A DNA stretch of 49,822 nucleotides from an uncultured Ruminococcus sp. (GCA_947177755.1 CAMWVV010000002.1:1-49822); one strand, 5' to 3'; numbered from the stretch's first letter, positions 18,531 to 26,856 are shown. Notes: a model not told the origin generated them from the sequence alone. Translations and numbers: made by a program.

Positions 18531-19769
18531 TTAAGATGTTGTTTCTGTAACTTTACCTGATTTTATTTTCTTTATAAGACACTTTATACCATATTCACAT
18601 AAGTTATAAACATTATGAATTACCAATGCACATAAAAGTGAAAGCAGGAAATTCTTTCCGATTATCTCAAAGGAATGAGTCCATCTTTCGTATACATCGG
18701 GATATTTTCCGTTAAAATCCAGATAGTATTTATTATCAAATACATATGAAATCATATAGAGAGCGAGGGTTGTTCCTGAAATCTGACGCAGAACGAATTT
18801 TACTATTTTGTTCTTTGTAGTTATATCGAACAGGAGCATAAAAATCAATACTGCAATAAGGAAAACAGGATAAGTGCCGTAATCGTTGAAATGCCATGAA
18901 AGGAAACGCTGATTTTCATCTACATTTTCAATCGACTGATTATAGGTGCTTTTTGTGATAAACCATGTAACACCTGCGAGAGCGGCAAAAATAATAAGCT
19001 TGTTCCTGATACAGCGTTTAGGCGGATATTCACGTATCAACGCACCTGCAAAATAGTATGCAAGAGGCCATGCACCGTTAAGATAATCGGGGAGAAGTCT
19101 TATCTGATTAGTTCTGTCAAAGCCGATATAAAGACTTCTCGCAAATATTGTAAGTGCAGCAACCGTAATCACAAGTATAAACCTCTGTTTTTTTGTCTCC
19201 AGACCGTTGAAAGCAAGATTAAGAAACGGTATGCAGAGAAAAATGGAAATATAGTAGTTTATATACCAGCCGTAATTTGCATTATTGAACTCTAAAAATC
19301 CTTTGAGGACTTTCCAAGGGTCACTGAAATCCGTGCCGAAATGCTCGTGATTGAATTTCATACATATAAGGCTTATAATTATATATATTACTATAATCTT
19401 TATAAGACCAAGATAATATTTTCCGCTGAATTTCTTGTTTTTCATAAGATAGCCTGTAGAAATCATGAAAAGCGGAACGCAGGTATAGGAAATCCACCTA
19501 AGTGCAATGGGAAGAAGGAATTTTGTATCCGTTATGGGTTCATAATACATACCGTCATAAAGGTATGTGTGGATACAGACAACCATGAACACTGCAAGAA
19601 TCTTGACTATATCAATTCCTGCATAATAAGGTTTTACGGGTGCTTGAACTGCCTGAACGTCTTCAGGCGGATTTTCGTTCAGCTGTTCAGAATTTTCTTT
19701 TTTTGCATTAGAATTTTCAGCAGAACTCTTTTCATTGTTTTTTGGTTTGTTTTGCTTTTTTTTACTCAA
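18531..19769 (-). CDS. Membrane acyltransferase, acyltransferase-3 family
   Basis: This 412-residue integral membrane protein belongs to the OafA/WecH-like acyltransferase-3 family, which moves acetyl or other acyl groups from the cytoplasm onto extracellular glycans. After a charged, disordered N-terminus of about 45 residues rich in Lys, Asn and Glu comes GIDIVKILAVFMVVCIHTYL with the conserved histidine (His67), followed by about ten membrane segments. The start is TTG at 19769, nine to ten bases after CGGAGG; no ATG fits. A consensus promoter is upstream. The gene stands alone, and the acceptor cannot be told from the sequence. Confidence 0.85.
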   Translation of the reverse strand: MSKKKQNKPKNNEKSSAENSNAKKENSEQLNENPPEDVQAVQAPVKPYYAGIDIVKILAVFMVVCIHTYLYDGMYYEPITDTKFLLPIALRWISYTCVPLFMISTGYLMKNKKFSGKYYLGLIKIIVIYIIISLICMKFNHEHFGTDFSDPWKVLKGFLEFNNANYGWYINYYISIFLCIPFLNLAFNGLETKKQRFILVITVAALTIFARSLYIGFDRTNQIRLLPDYLNGAWPLAYYFAGALIREYPPKRCIRNKLIIFAALAGVTWFITKSTYNQSIENVDENQRFLSWHFNDYGTYPVFLIAVLIFMLLFDITTKNKIVKFVLRQISGTTLALYMISYVFDNKYYLDFNGKYPDVYERWTHSFEIIGKNFLLSLLCALVIHNVYNLCEYGIKCLIKKIKSGKVTETTS

Positions 19770-19820
19770 AATTATTTACCTCCGATTTAATTTGATATGG
19801 TATACAGCTCTGACAAAAAT

Positions 19821-19849
19821 ATTATATACCAAAAAATCCTGTAAGTCAA
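19821..19849 (-). promoter_or_regulatory. Promoter of the acyltransferase gene
   Basis: The minus strand has TTGACT (19844-19849), a 17-bp spacer and a perfect TATAAT (19821-19826). An inverted pair TGGTATA/TATACCA brackets the -10 region and start, and might be an operator. The rest of the 476-base interval 19770-20245 shows only this promoter and the trpB promoter; nothing else is recognisable between them. Confidence 0.8.
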
Positions 19850-20146
19850 CATTTTTTCACATTCGGGACATATCCAAACAAAAATATGCAGGTTTATAAA
19901 ATATCTTTCTTTTCTTCGGAAACCAGATGAGGCAGTATTTTGAACTTATGAAAACAAATCGGAAAAATCTATCTGATATACGTTGCTTGTCATTTGAATG
20001 AATATATCCCGAAATGCCCCTTTCATTTATTAGACGACCTTATAATAAATTTCTCTCAGATATTTTACAAAAAAATTCAAATACGTGATTTTGTACAAAC
20101 TATATTTATTTTATTTGTGCATAATATCTTAATATATTCTAATCCC

Positions 20147-20175
20147 TTGACATTATCAATTATTCATGGTAAACT
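20147..20175 (+). promoter_or_regulatory. Promoter of the TrpB2 gene
   Basis: A perfect TTGACA (20147-20152), a 17-bp spacer ending in TGG (extended -10) and TAAACT (20170-20175) lie about 70 bases before the coding start. No trp attenuator or T-box is evident in the short leader. Confidence 0.7.
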
Positions 20176-20245
20176 TTTTTAGTAAATAGCTTTGAATCAA
20201 ATGTGAAAAAGCATACAATTTCATAGAAAAAGGAGAATCCTCATT

Positions 20246-21619
20246 ATGTCAGATAAAAAAATCCCATACAAAATATATCTCGAAGAAAGCGAGATGCCGA
20301 AACAGTGGTATAATGTCCGTGCGGATATGAAGAAAAAGCCTGCTCCCCTCCTCAATCCCGCAACAAACAAGCCGATGACGGCTGAAGAACTTTCACACGT
20401 TTTCTGTGACGAACTCGTAAAGCAGGAACTCAACGAAACTGACCGTTATATTGATATTCCCGAAGAAATTCAGGAATTTTACAAAATGTACCGTCCGTCA
20501 CCGCTTGTAAGGGCTTACTGTCTTGAAAAGAAACTTGACACACCAGCCAAGATTTACTATAAATTCGAGGGCAACAACACAAGCGGAAGCCACAAGCTCA
20601 ATTCCGCCATTGCTCAGGCTTATTATGCAAAACAGCAGGGTCTTAAGGGTGTCACCACGGAAACAGGTGCAGGACAGTGGGGTACTGCTCTTTCTATGGC
20701 GTGTTCATATTTTGACCTTGACTGTAAAGTTTATATGGTTAAGTGTTCATATGAACAAAAACCTTTCCGCCGTGAAGTAATGAGGACATACGGTGCAGAC
20801 GTTACACCATCACCGTCCTCAACTACAGAAGTAGGAAGAAAAATTCTTGCCGAATTTCCTGATACAAACGGAAGTCTTGGCTGTGCAATCTCCGAAGCCG
20901 TTGAAGCCGCAACTTCTCAGGACGGTTACAGATACGTTCTCGGAAGCGTTCTCTCTCAGGTACTTTTACACCAGTCTGTAATAGGCATGGAATCAAAAAT
21001 TGCTATGGACAAATACGGCATAAAACCCGATATTATCATAGGCTGTGCCGGCGGCGGTTCTAATCTCGGCGGACTTATCTCACCATTCATGGGCGAAAAG
21101 CTCCGTGGCGAAAATGACTATAAATTCATAGCCGTTGAACCTGCTTCATGTCCGAGCCTTACAAGAGGCGTTTATGCATACGATTTCTGCGATACAGGAA
21201 AAGTTTGTCCGCTCCAGAAGATGTACACACTCGGAAGCGGATTCATGCCGTCCGCAAACCACGCAGGCGGTCTCAGATACCACGGCATGAGTGCAATTCT
21301 TTCCGAACTCTATGACGAGGGTCTTATGGAAGCGGTCTCAGCTGAGCAGACAGCAGTCTTTGAAGCCGCACAGAAATTTGCGAGAGTTGAGGGAATCCTT
21401 CCCGCTCCCGAAAGCAGTCACGCTATAAAGGCAGCTATTGACGAAGCTATGAAATGTAAGGAAACAGGCGAAGAAAAAACTATCTTATTCGGTCTTACAG
21501 GAACAGGTTACTTTGATATGTATGCTTATGGTGCTTACAACGACGGCAGAATGAGCGACTATATCCCGACTGACGAAGAACTTCAGAAATCCTTTGATAC
21601 CCTCCCCAAAATCGACTGA
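20246..21619 (+). CDS. trpB: Tryptophan synthase beta chain, TrpB2 type
   Basis: This PLP enzyme makes tryptophan from indole and serine. At 457 residues it is the longer TrpB2 form, with an N-terminal extension (about 1-75) unlike TrpB1. The PLP lysine is Lys117 in SGSHKLNSA, ETGAGQWGTALS follows, and the phosphate-binding GCAGGGSNLGG is at 266-276. TrpB2 proteins usually do not pair tightly with TrpA and may scavenge free indole. No other trp gene is nearby. The ATG follows AAAGGAG by about ten bases, and the gene has its own promoter and terminator. Confidence 0.93.
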   Translation: MSDKKIPYKIYLEESEMPKQWYNVRADMKKKPAPLLNPATNKPMTAEELSHVFCDELVKQELNETDRYIDIPEEIQEFYKMYRPSPLVRAYCLEKKLDTPAKIYYKFEGNNTSGSHKLNSAIAQAYYAKQQGLKGVTTETGAGQWGTALSMACSYFDLDCKVYMVKCSYEQKPFRREVMRTYGADVTPSPSSTTEVGRKILAEFPDTNGSLGCAISEAVEAATSQDGYRYVLGSVLSQVLLHQSVIGMESKIAMDKYGIKPDIIIGCAGGGSNLGGLISPFMGEKLRGENDYKFIAVEPASCPSLTRGVYAYDFCDTGKVCPLQKMYTLGSGFMPSANHAGGLRYHGMSAILSELYDEGLMEAVSAEQTAVFEAAQKFARVEGILPAPESSHAIKAAIDEAMKCKETGEEKTILFGLTGTGYFDMYAYGAYNDGRMSDYIPTDEELQKSFDTLPKID

Positions 21620-21669
21620 TATAAATAATAAAATGGACATCTTAAGAGAAATACGCATATAGAAGTAAT

Positions 21670-21712
21670 GCCCGAAAGTAGTTTTTCAGCTGCTTTCGGG
21701 CTTAATTATTTG
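21670..21712 (+). terminator. Terminator after trpB
   Basis: A 12-bp stem (21670-21681 with 21690-21701, arm GCCCGAAAGTAG, one G-T pair) with an eight-base loop is followed by TTAATTATTTG. It begins about 50 bases after the trpB stop. Confidence 0.85.
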
Positions 21713-21770
21713 TTTATTCACATAAATCAGAATTTTACATTCTATAGAAATCCAATCTTACATTATCGCC

Positions 21771-22265
21771 CTAATTATCGTATTTCCTTAATAATTCATT
21801 CAGCTTAATTGTAGCAGAAGTCATAAGTGCTTGAGTTGACTCCTCAACACCATTTTCATAGGTAATTACGGACTGAAAATATATTGCATCGGCTACATTT
21901 TCCCAGTCGCTCGGATTGTATTCACTGATGTATTTTGCATAATCAAGCGACATTAGCTCATTATATTCATGCTCAGTAATTTCAAAAATTTCTGGTTCAG
22001 CTTCATCGTTAAAATGAACTCTAAAATCTAAATAAGAAAGTAGATATTTATCCTCTTCCTGATAAACCTTCCAGTCGTTAACTCTGCCGTCCTCTCCGCC
22101 ATGTTCAAGAATACTGATTGCAGTAACTATGCCGTTTTTATTTTGTACAGTTTCCATCGATTCATTTTGATTAATATTATCTTTTGCATTATTACAACCA
22201 ACAATAACCAAACAGGATAACATCACAATTGAAAATAAAATACCTTTTAATGTATTGACTTTCAT
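21771..22265 (-). CDS. Hypothetical lipoprotein
   Basis: This 164-residue protein has a lipoprotein signal: a hydrophobic stretch, then LVIVGC with the lipidated Cys24. The mature part is acidic, with no recognised domain. It includes GRVNDWKVYQEEDKYLLSYL and a helical region near the end. It is not evidently related to the lipoprotein array at 27-31 kb. It has a consensus promoter and appears monocistronic. It should be anchored on the outer face of the cytoplasmic membrane. Confidence 0.8.
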   Translation of the reverse strand: MKVNTLKGILFSIVMLSCLVIVGCNNAKDNINQNESMETVQNKNGIVTAISILEHGGEDGRVNDWKVYQEEDKYLLSYLDFRVHFNDEAEPEIFEITEHEYNELMSLDYAKYISEYNPSDWENVADAIYFQSVITYENGVEESTQALMTSATIKLNELLRKYDN

Positions 22266-22302
22266 TATAAATCACCTCTAAATTCCGATTTATTTTACTG
22301 AT

Positions 22303-22331
22303 ATTATACATCAAAAAAACTGTTATGTCAA
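22303..22331 (-). promoter_or_regulatory. Consensus promoter of the lipoprotein gene
   Basis: On the minus strand a perfect TTGACA (22326-22331), 17-bp spacer and perfect TATAAT (22303-22308) lie about 30 bases before the coding start. The -35 follows directly after the terminator of the XRE gene. Confidence 0.85.
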
Positions 22332-22338
22332 TAAAAAT

Positions 22339-22377
22339 GCCATAGTATTTTGGACTTATCATCAAAAGTACTATGGC
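22339..22377 (-). terminator. Terminator of the XRE regulator gene
   Basis: A stem GCCATAGTA/TACTATGGC (22339-22347 with 22369-22377), extended by a TTTTG/CAAAA pairing with one bulge, is followed on the minus strand by ATTTTTATT. It sits about 50 bases after the stop codon of the regulator. Confidence 0.8.
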
Positions 22378-22425
22378 TAAAAATTTCTATATGAGTATTG
22401 ACCTTATGATGTCCCTTTTTTATAA

Positions 22426-23124
22426 TTATTTTTCACGTGTACGGTCAATTTTTTCTTCACTGCGTTTTATAAGATTCAGCAGTGACGACGAATACTGTGT
22501 ATAATCTTTCTGAAGAGTTGCGGTAGTCAGATAAAGTGTGTCAAAATTATCTACACTGTCATTTCCGTCAAGGGATATACCGCTTGACGCAGCTTTCACA
22601 TTTGCCTCACTCATCGCTATTATCGCATTGGCACTGTCATTTGCGATTACTTTCGGAATACGGAAAAGTTTCTGGTCATTATGCGGATTCGCATTATATA
22701 CTATACGAAACAGTTTATAAACTGTAAGCATAAGATAGGTGGAAACTTCTTTTATAAGAGTGATGCTGTTGGCTTTCTGTGCAAGACTGAAAAGCAGACT
22801 GATGGAATTATTTATAATACGCCTGTTGAAGTTTATTATTTCGGGCGAAGGCATTTTCATTTTATTGTTGCCGTCGTCGTCGGGAATGTCCTCAATAGTA
22901 ATATTTTTTCCGCCAGGTTCGGGGGTTCTTCCCAGAAGATAATCACAGGAAACATTGTAATAGTCGGCTATCTTAACGAGAAAATTAAGTCCGCACTCAC
23001 GTATTCCCTTTTCGTAATGAGACAGAAGAGCCTGTGAAATACCGAGGTCACTCGCCGCCTGTTTCTGACTGATGTGTCTTTCCTTTCTCTGAAGAGTGAT
23101 AATTCTTGCAAAATCTGAATTCAT
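22426..23124 (-). CDS. XRE-family transcriptional regulator
   Basis: The protein of 232 residues begins with a Cro/C1-type helix-turn-helix (about 7-60): RIITLQRKERHISQKQAASD, then LGISQALLSHYEKGIRECGL and the linker YYNVSCDYLLGRTP. The remaining 170 residues are helical with no recognised ligand domain. The start at 23124 (MNSDFARII) is fixed by AGGAGG eight to nine bases upstream and by a promoter at 23168-23196; an open frame further upstream is not translated. It is divergent from the dockerin gene at 23506, and a dyad over its own promoter suggests autoregulation. Confidence 0.9.
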   Translation of the reverse strand: MNSDFARIITLQRKERHISQKQAASDLGISQALLSHYEKGIRECGLNFLVKIADYYNVSCDYLLGRTPEPGGKNITIEDIPDDDGNNKMKMPSPEIINFNRRIINNSISLLFSLAQKANSITLIKEVSTYLMLTVYKLFRIVYNANPHNDQKLFRIPKVIANDSANAIIAMSEANVKAASSGISLDGNDSVDNFDTLYLTTATLQKDYTQYSSSLLNLIKRSEEKIDRTREK

Positions 23125-23167
23125 TATGTAGTCCTCCTGAAATATAACTAATATAATCCTAAGTACT

Positions 23168-23196
23168 ATTATAATACAAAGTGTATAATAAGTAAA
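23168..23196 (-). promoter_or_regulatory. Promoter of the XRE gene with overlapping dyad
   Basis: The minus strand has TTTACT (23191-23196), 17-bp spacer and perfect TATAAT (23168-23173). An inverted repeat of two 10-base arms (TTATAATACA and TGTATAATAA, 9 of 10 pairs) separated by AAG spans 23169-23191, covering the spacer and -10. This would suit an autorepressor, though the region is AT-rich. Confidence 0.65.
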
Positions 23197-23280
23197 TATG
23201 GAGAAATATGAAATAATTTTCGTTATTCTGACAAAATTTTCATTATATTTGCCATAAGTTAAAAAAAACAGTGTATTTTT

Positions 23281-23295
23281 TGTGCATATTGCACA
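23281..23295. promoter_or_regulatory. TGTGCA-N3-TGCACA dyad in the divergent region
   Basis: A dyad of two 6-base arms around TAT. Further single TGCACA half sites lie at 23320-23325 and 23382-23387, all between the XRE regulator and the dockerin gene. It may be an operator; the regulator is unknown. Confidence 0.35.
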
Positions 23296-23367
23296 TACAG
23301 AAACAAAGATATTCATATATGCACAATTTTTTTCACGCAAATTAACCGCAATGACTTTTACAGTGCA

Positions 23368-23389
23368 TCCTTTTGCTGTTCTGCACAAA
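23368..23389 (+). repeat. 22-bp direct repeat, copy 1
   Basis: The sequence beginning TCCTTTTGCTGTTCTGCA and ending CAAA is repeated exactly at 24379-24400. The two copies flank the promoter and coding region of the dockerin gene, about 1 kb apart. Confidence 0.85.
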
Positions 23390-23429
23390 GATACAATATG
23401 AAATTTAGTAGTTTTTTTAAAAATATGTA

Positions 23430-23458
23430 TTGACCAATTTAATAATTTATGATATAAT
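23430..23458 (+). promoter_or_regulatory. Promoter of the dockerin gene
   Basis: TTGACC (23430-23435), 17-bp spacer ending in TGA (extended -10) and a perfect TATAAT (23453-23458) lie about 45 bases before the ATG. A TAAGGAGG ribosome binding site follows. Confidence 0.85.
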
Positions 23459-23505
23459 ACCAATTAATAGGAAACGTGAAAATTTAATCTTAAGGAGGTA
23501 TATTT

Positions 23506-24348
23506 ATGAATAAAAAACTCAAAAAAATGTTAGCTGCCGTTTCGGCAGTGGCTGTGTGTGCGGTTTCAATGGTTTCTGTTTCAGCAGGTGCATTATACAC
23601 ACCTACAGATAAAGTAGTAAATGAAAATACTACTTCTTTTTCTGCGACTATATATGGTGAAGTGATAAACTGTCATTTATGGCAGGAAGCAACAAATTAC
23701 TTTGATGACAAAAACATTAAAATATATATATCTGAAAAAACAGTAAATGATTCTGGTAAAGAATACACTTATGAAATGATTTCTAATCATATGAATTATT
23801 ATGATACTATCGCTGAGAAATGGATAGACTACTGTAGTGTTGGTTTATTTTCATTTAATTCATACTTTCTTGATAACAAAGATGATGTAACTAATTTTGA
23901 AAGCTATTTATCAGATAATGATATAGCGTATGAAAAATATGAGTTTATATCAGGTGAGGGAGCAGAAATTGTTATTGAACAGTACACAGAAACAAGTGAC
24001 GGAAAAGTTCAAAAAATTTATACAGACGATGAATATTTTGAACTTTTACAGAAAATAAAGGCAGATACTGGCTTTATAGTTTCATGGTTAAGTCCAGCTT
24101 CCAGTATAGAAATAACAGATGTTGTAAACGAACTTCCCGAGCCTACTCTTTTAGGAGACACGGACTGCGACAGCAGTGTAAACATAAACGACGCAATTCT
24201 TGTTATGCAGTCAATTGCAAACCCAGACAAGTATAAACTGACTATGCAGGGCAAGGCAAACGCCGATGTAGTAGGTGACGGCGACGGCATAACAAACAGC
24301 GACGCATTAGCAATACAGGAAATCGCAGCAACCCATGAATATGACTGA
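23506..24348 (+). CDS. Secreted protein with C-terminal type I-like dockerin
   Basis: This 280-residue protein has a signal peptide (KKLKKMLAAVSAVAVCAVSM, cleavage near AGA-LYT). A central region of about 180 residues matches no family I know. A dockerin (about 216-276) follows: first calcium loop GDTDCDSSVNINDAILVMQS, second loop GDGDGITNSDALAIQEIAA, the paired Asp/Asn pattern of F-hand dockerins. The dockerin should attach the protein to a cohesin on a cell-surface scaffold. No catalytic motif is evident. It is transcribed alone, divergently from the XRE regulator. Confidence 0.88.
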   Translation: MNKKLKKMLAAVSAVAVCAVSMVSVSAGALYTPTDKVVNENTTSFSATIYGEVINCHLWQEATNYFDDKNIKIYISEKTVNDSGKEYTYEMISNHMNYYDTIAEKWIDYCSVGLFSFNSYFLDNKDDVTNFESYLSDNDIAYEKYEFISGEGAEIVIEQYTETSDGKVQKIYTDDEYFELLQKIKADTGFIVSWLSPASSIEITDVVNELPEPTLLGDTDCDSSVNINDAILVMQSIANPDKYKLTMQGKANADVVGDGDGITNSDALAIQEIAATHEYD

Positions 24349-24358
24349 TTAAATAATT

Positions 24359-24385
24359 AAAGGACGGACTTCGGTTCGTCCTTTT
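24359..24385 (+). terminator. Terminator after the dockerin gene (UUCG loop)
   Basis: A 10-bp stem AAAGGACGGA / TTCGTCCTTT (one G-T pair) encloses a cTTCGg-type loop and is followed by T residues, 10 bases after the stop codon. Confidence 0.9.
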
Positions 24386-24400
24386 GCTGTTCTGCACAAA
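24379..24400 (+). repeat. 22-bp direct repeat, copy 2
   Basis: Exact second copy of the repeat at 23368-23389. Its 5' half is the 3' arm and T tail of the dockerin-gene terminator, which copy 1 lacks. Confidence 0.85.
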
Positions 24401-24473
24401 TAATGTAAAGCAATAAGAAATGATTTCAAACGCTGAAAATGAATAATCAACAAAACCGATTTCCATGACATAC

Positions 24474-24502
24474 TTGACAAAGCATAAATAAAACAGTATA
24501 AT
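24474..24502 (+). promoter_or_regulatory. Consensus promoter of the phosphatase-luxS operon
   Basis: Perfect TTGACA (24474-24479), 17-bp spacer and perfect TATAAT (24497-24502), about 35 bases before the first start codon. Confidence 0.88.
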
Positions 24503-24537
24503 AATTAAATATAAACATCAAGAAAGGAAAAGACCGA

Positions 24538-25176
24538 ATGAAAGGCTACAGAATAAGCGTTATCCGTCACGGCATGACCGAGGCAAATGAAAAAGGTATA
24601 TATATTGGAAAAACAGACCTTCCGCTTTCTTCAAAGGGTGCTGCCGAAATCGCTTCAAAAATAGACGAATTTGATTATCCGACAGTTCACAGGGTATATT
24701 CCTCACCTCTTAAAAGATGCACCGAAACGGCTGACATACTTTTTCCCGAAACGGAAATCAAAACTGTTGACGACCTGCGTGAACTTGATTTCGGCGACTT
24801 TGAGAATAAAAGCGTTGAAGAACTTCTGAACAATGCCGACTATAAAAAATGGCTTAAGGGCGGAAAAGATTCACGTTCCCCGAACGGTGAGAGCCTTGAG
24901 GAAATGACAGCAAGAACTTACAAGGCACTGCATAATATAATAATCGATATGATGAACGACGGTATAACACATAGTGCAATGATTACTCATGCAGGAATAA
25001 TATCAAATATGCTTTCATGTTTCGGACTTCCCAAGTACGACCCGAAAACACTTAACGCACCTTTCGGCGAGGGTTTTGATATTATAGTAACGGCACAGAT
25101 GTGGCTTAATTCTCAGGCATTTGAGATACTGGGCTACTGTCCTTACAATAAAATTTCCGAAGAAACAGATTATTGA
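24538..25176 (+). CDS. Histidine phosphatase family protein
   Basis: This 212-residue cytosolic enzyme belongs to the phosphoglycerate mutase-like branch. It has the catalytic RHG (Arg10-His11-Gly12), a second arginine in YSSPLKRCTETADI, the acidic LRELDFGDFE with the proton donor and His151 in MITHAGII. The pattern of DLPLSSKGAAEIA near the start is typical of CobC/GpmB-like phosphatases such as alpha-ribazole phosphatase, but no cobalamin gene is nearby, so the substrate is open. It is the first gene of an operon ending with luxS. Confidence 0.88.
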   Translation: MKGYRISVIRHGMTEANEKGIYIGKTDLPLSSKGAAEIASKIDEFDYPTVHRVYSSPLKRCTETADILFPETEIKTVDDLRELDFGDFENKSVEELLNNADYKKWLKGGKDSRSPNGESLEEMTARTYKALHNIIIDMMNDGITHSAMITHAGIISNMLSCFGLPKYDPKTLNAPFGEGFDIIVTAQMWLNSQAFEILGYCPYNKISEETDY

Positions 25177-25238
25177 AACAATGTATATTTTCCTGATTTT
25201 GTCACATAATACTTCTGAATACGTATGGAGGTGCAGTG

Positions 25239-26135
25239 ATGAAATTAAGGGAAGTCATAAGATATTCAAAAGATTTGCTGAAAAAGCGTCGTATCGGTAC
25301 TATGATAATATGTCTGCTGCCGTTATCGTCGGAACTTTTTTTCCGCTTTGCAGAAGCGACAGTATATAGTCTTGTGCTGTATTTCGGCGATATAAAACCG
25401 CTTTCACTTTTCGGCGGAGAAAATCCCTTACAGATTCTCACAACTTTATTGAGTTCGTTAATGAGGTGGCTTGTGGGTTCACCTCTTATATATGCGGTTT
25501 CATTCAGATTATGTGAAGTCTGCTATGAAAACAGACAGCGACCGTTCACACCTCTTTCCGAAATTTTACTGAACGGAAGAAATTTCCGACGCAGCCTTGC
25601 CGTGTCTTTGTGGACAAAAATAATCGGATTCGTTACGCTTGTACCTGTCGGAATATGCGGAATGACCGCTTATTATTTTATCGTAAACGGCAAGGACACA
25701 AACGACCTGTTTATTACAGTTCACGCAATTGTTTTTACAATAGTTTCACTGTTTCTGTGGCTGAATGTAAGAATAACAATGCTTGCCGTACCTTTTTTAA
25801 TGGCACATTTTCCGCACAAAAGTGTTTTCCGTCTTGTATTCGGTTCATTCCGTTTCATGAAAGGCAGACACGCTGATATACTGAAACTCTTTGCATCGTA
25901 TATACTGCCCATGATGACCATTGTTTCCATTCCGTATCTGATACCTGAAGTCATGACGGCATTTTCACTCAGCATATCAATCTATATAAGGGAGGACGAC
26001 TATTCTGAAAGAATTAAAATTAATTGTAGAAGAAACAAAGCCGACAACCCTGCAAAACTTCCTTACCGCAAAAAAAGGCGTTTCAAAACGATTGCTGAAA
26101 AAGCTGAAACGGCAGGATTCGGGGATAACCTGTAA
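25239..26135 (+). CDS. Hypothetical polytopic membrane protein
   Basis: This 298-residue protein has about five or six membrane segments, for example MRWLVGSPLIYAVSFRL, IIGFVTLVPVGICGMTAYYF and IVFTIVSLFLWLNVRITMLA. The conserved-looking FGSFRFMKGRHADILKLF lies before the last pair. It resembles DUF975/YciC-type membrane proteins only loosely. The ATG at 25239, seven bases after GGAGG, is preferred to the GTG just before it. The last 45 residues or so, basic and unlike a membrane protein, overlap the start of the next gene by 134 bases in another frame, which is odd. Confidence 0.7.
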   Translation: MKLREVIRYSKDLLKKRRIGTMIICLLPLSSELFFRFAEATVYSLVLYFGDIKPLSLFGGENPLQILTTLLSSLMRWLVGSPLIYAVSFRLCEVCYENRQRPFTPLSEILLNGRNFRRSLAVSLWTKIIGFVTLVPVGICGMTAYYFIVNGKDTNDLFITVHAIVFTIVSLFLWLNVRITMLAVPFLMAHFPHKSVFRLVFGSFRFMKGRHADILKLFASYILPMMTIVSIPYLIPEVMTAFSLSISIYIREDDYSERIKINCRRNKADNPAKLPYRKKRRFKTIAEKAETAGFGDNL

Positions 26136-26856
26136 CGGCAGGCATATCCGCAGTATCGACACGGTAAAAAACGGTGATATAATAATTCTGAAAACTGAAG
26201 ATACCAGTCTGCTTGAACCTAATACAATGCTTAACGTTCCGACAGCGTTTGAAAATGAAAACCTTGTCATATTCAACAAATCGGGCGGTATGCCTATACA
26301 TCCCTCAATAAAACATCAGGGCGACACTCTCGGGAATTTTTTTGCCTCGCTTTATCCTGATATTACTTTCAGACCTGTCAACCGTCTTGACCGTGACACA
26401 TCTGGGCTTTGCGTGGTGGCAAAAAGTGCATATTCCGCAAACCTTCTGCAAAACTGCTGTAAGAAAGTATATTTTGCGGTGGTACATGGAATCACTGACG
26501 AATACGGAACTATAAACGCCCCTGTTGCCCGTGAGCATGAGTCGATAATACTCAGATGTGTGCGTGAGGACGGCAGAAACGCAGTTACCCACTATAAAAG
26601 AATTGATTTCAATGAAAAGTATTCGCTTCTTGAAATACACCTTGAAACAGGACGTACTCACCAGATAAGAGTGCATTTTTCCCACATCGGACACGCTCTC
26701 ACAGGTGATGATTTGTACGGCGGTAAGCGTGATGATATATCCAGACAGGCTTTGCACTGCGGTATCATTACTTTTACAGAACCTGTCACAAAAGAAATTA
26801 TTACGGTAAAATCGGAATTACCCGATGATATAAAAAATCTTATGAAACGGAGTTGA
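26002..26856 (+). CDS. RluA/RluD-family pseudouridine synthase, non-AUG start
   Basis: This enzyme converts uridines in rRNA or tRNA to pseudouridine. The coding frame clearly begins near 26002: residues KELKLIVEETKPTTLQNF and KKGVSKRLLKKLKRQD form the S4-like N-terminal domain, yet no ATG, GTG or TTG precedes it after an in-frame TAA. GGGAGG at 25990-25995 points to ATT at 26002 or CTG at 26005 as start. The catalytic RLDRDTSG (Asp about 130) and the C-terminal RTHQIRVHFSHIGHALTGD are intact, total about 284 residues. A TTG at 26092 would cut off the first 30 residues. Confidence 0.85.
   Translation: MLKELKLIVEETKPTTLQNFLTAKKGVSKRLLKKLKRQDSGITCNGRHIRSIDTVKNGDIIILKTEDTSLLEPNTMLNVPTAFENENLVIFNKSGGMPIHPSIKHQGDTLGNFFASLYPDITFRPVNRLDRDTSGLCVVAKSAYSANLLQNCCKKVYFAVVHGITDEYGTINAPVAREHESIILRCVREDGRNAVTHYKRIDFNEKYSLLEIHLETGRTHQIRVHFSHIGHALTGDDLYGGKRDDISRQALHCGIITFTEPVTKEIITVKSELPDDIKNLMKRS

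Noticed and set aside
26092-26856. TTG at 26092 as the start of the pseudouridine synthase
   Set aside because: It would remove about 30 residues that clearly belong to the S4-like domain, and no ribosome binding site is properly placed before it; GGGAGG at 25990 points to 26002-26005.
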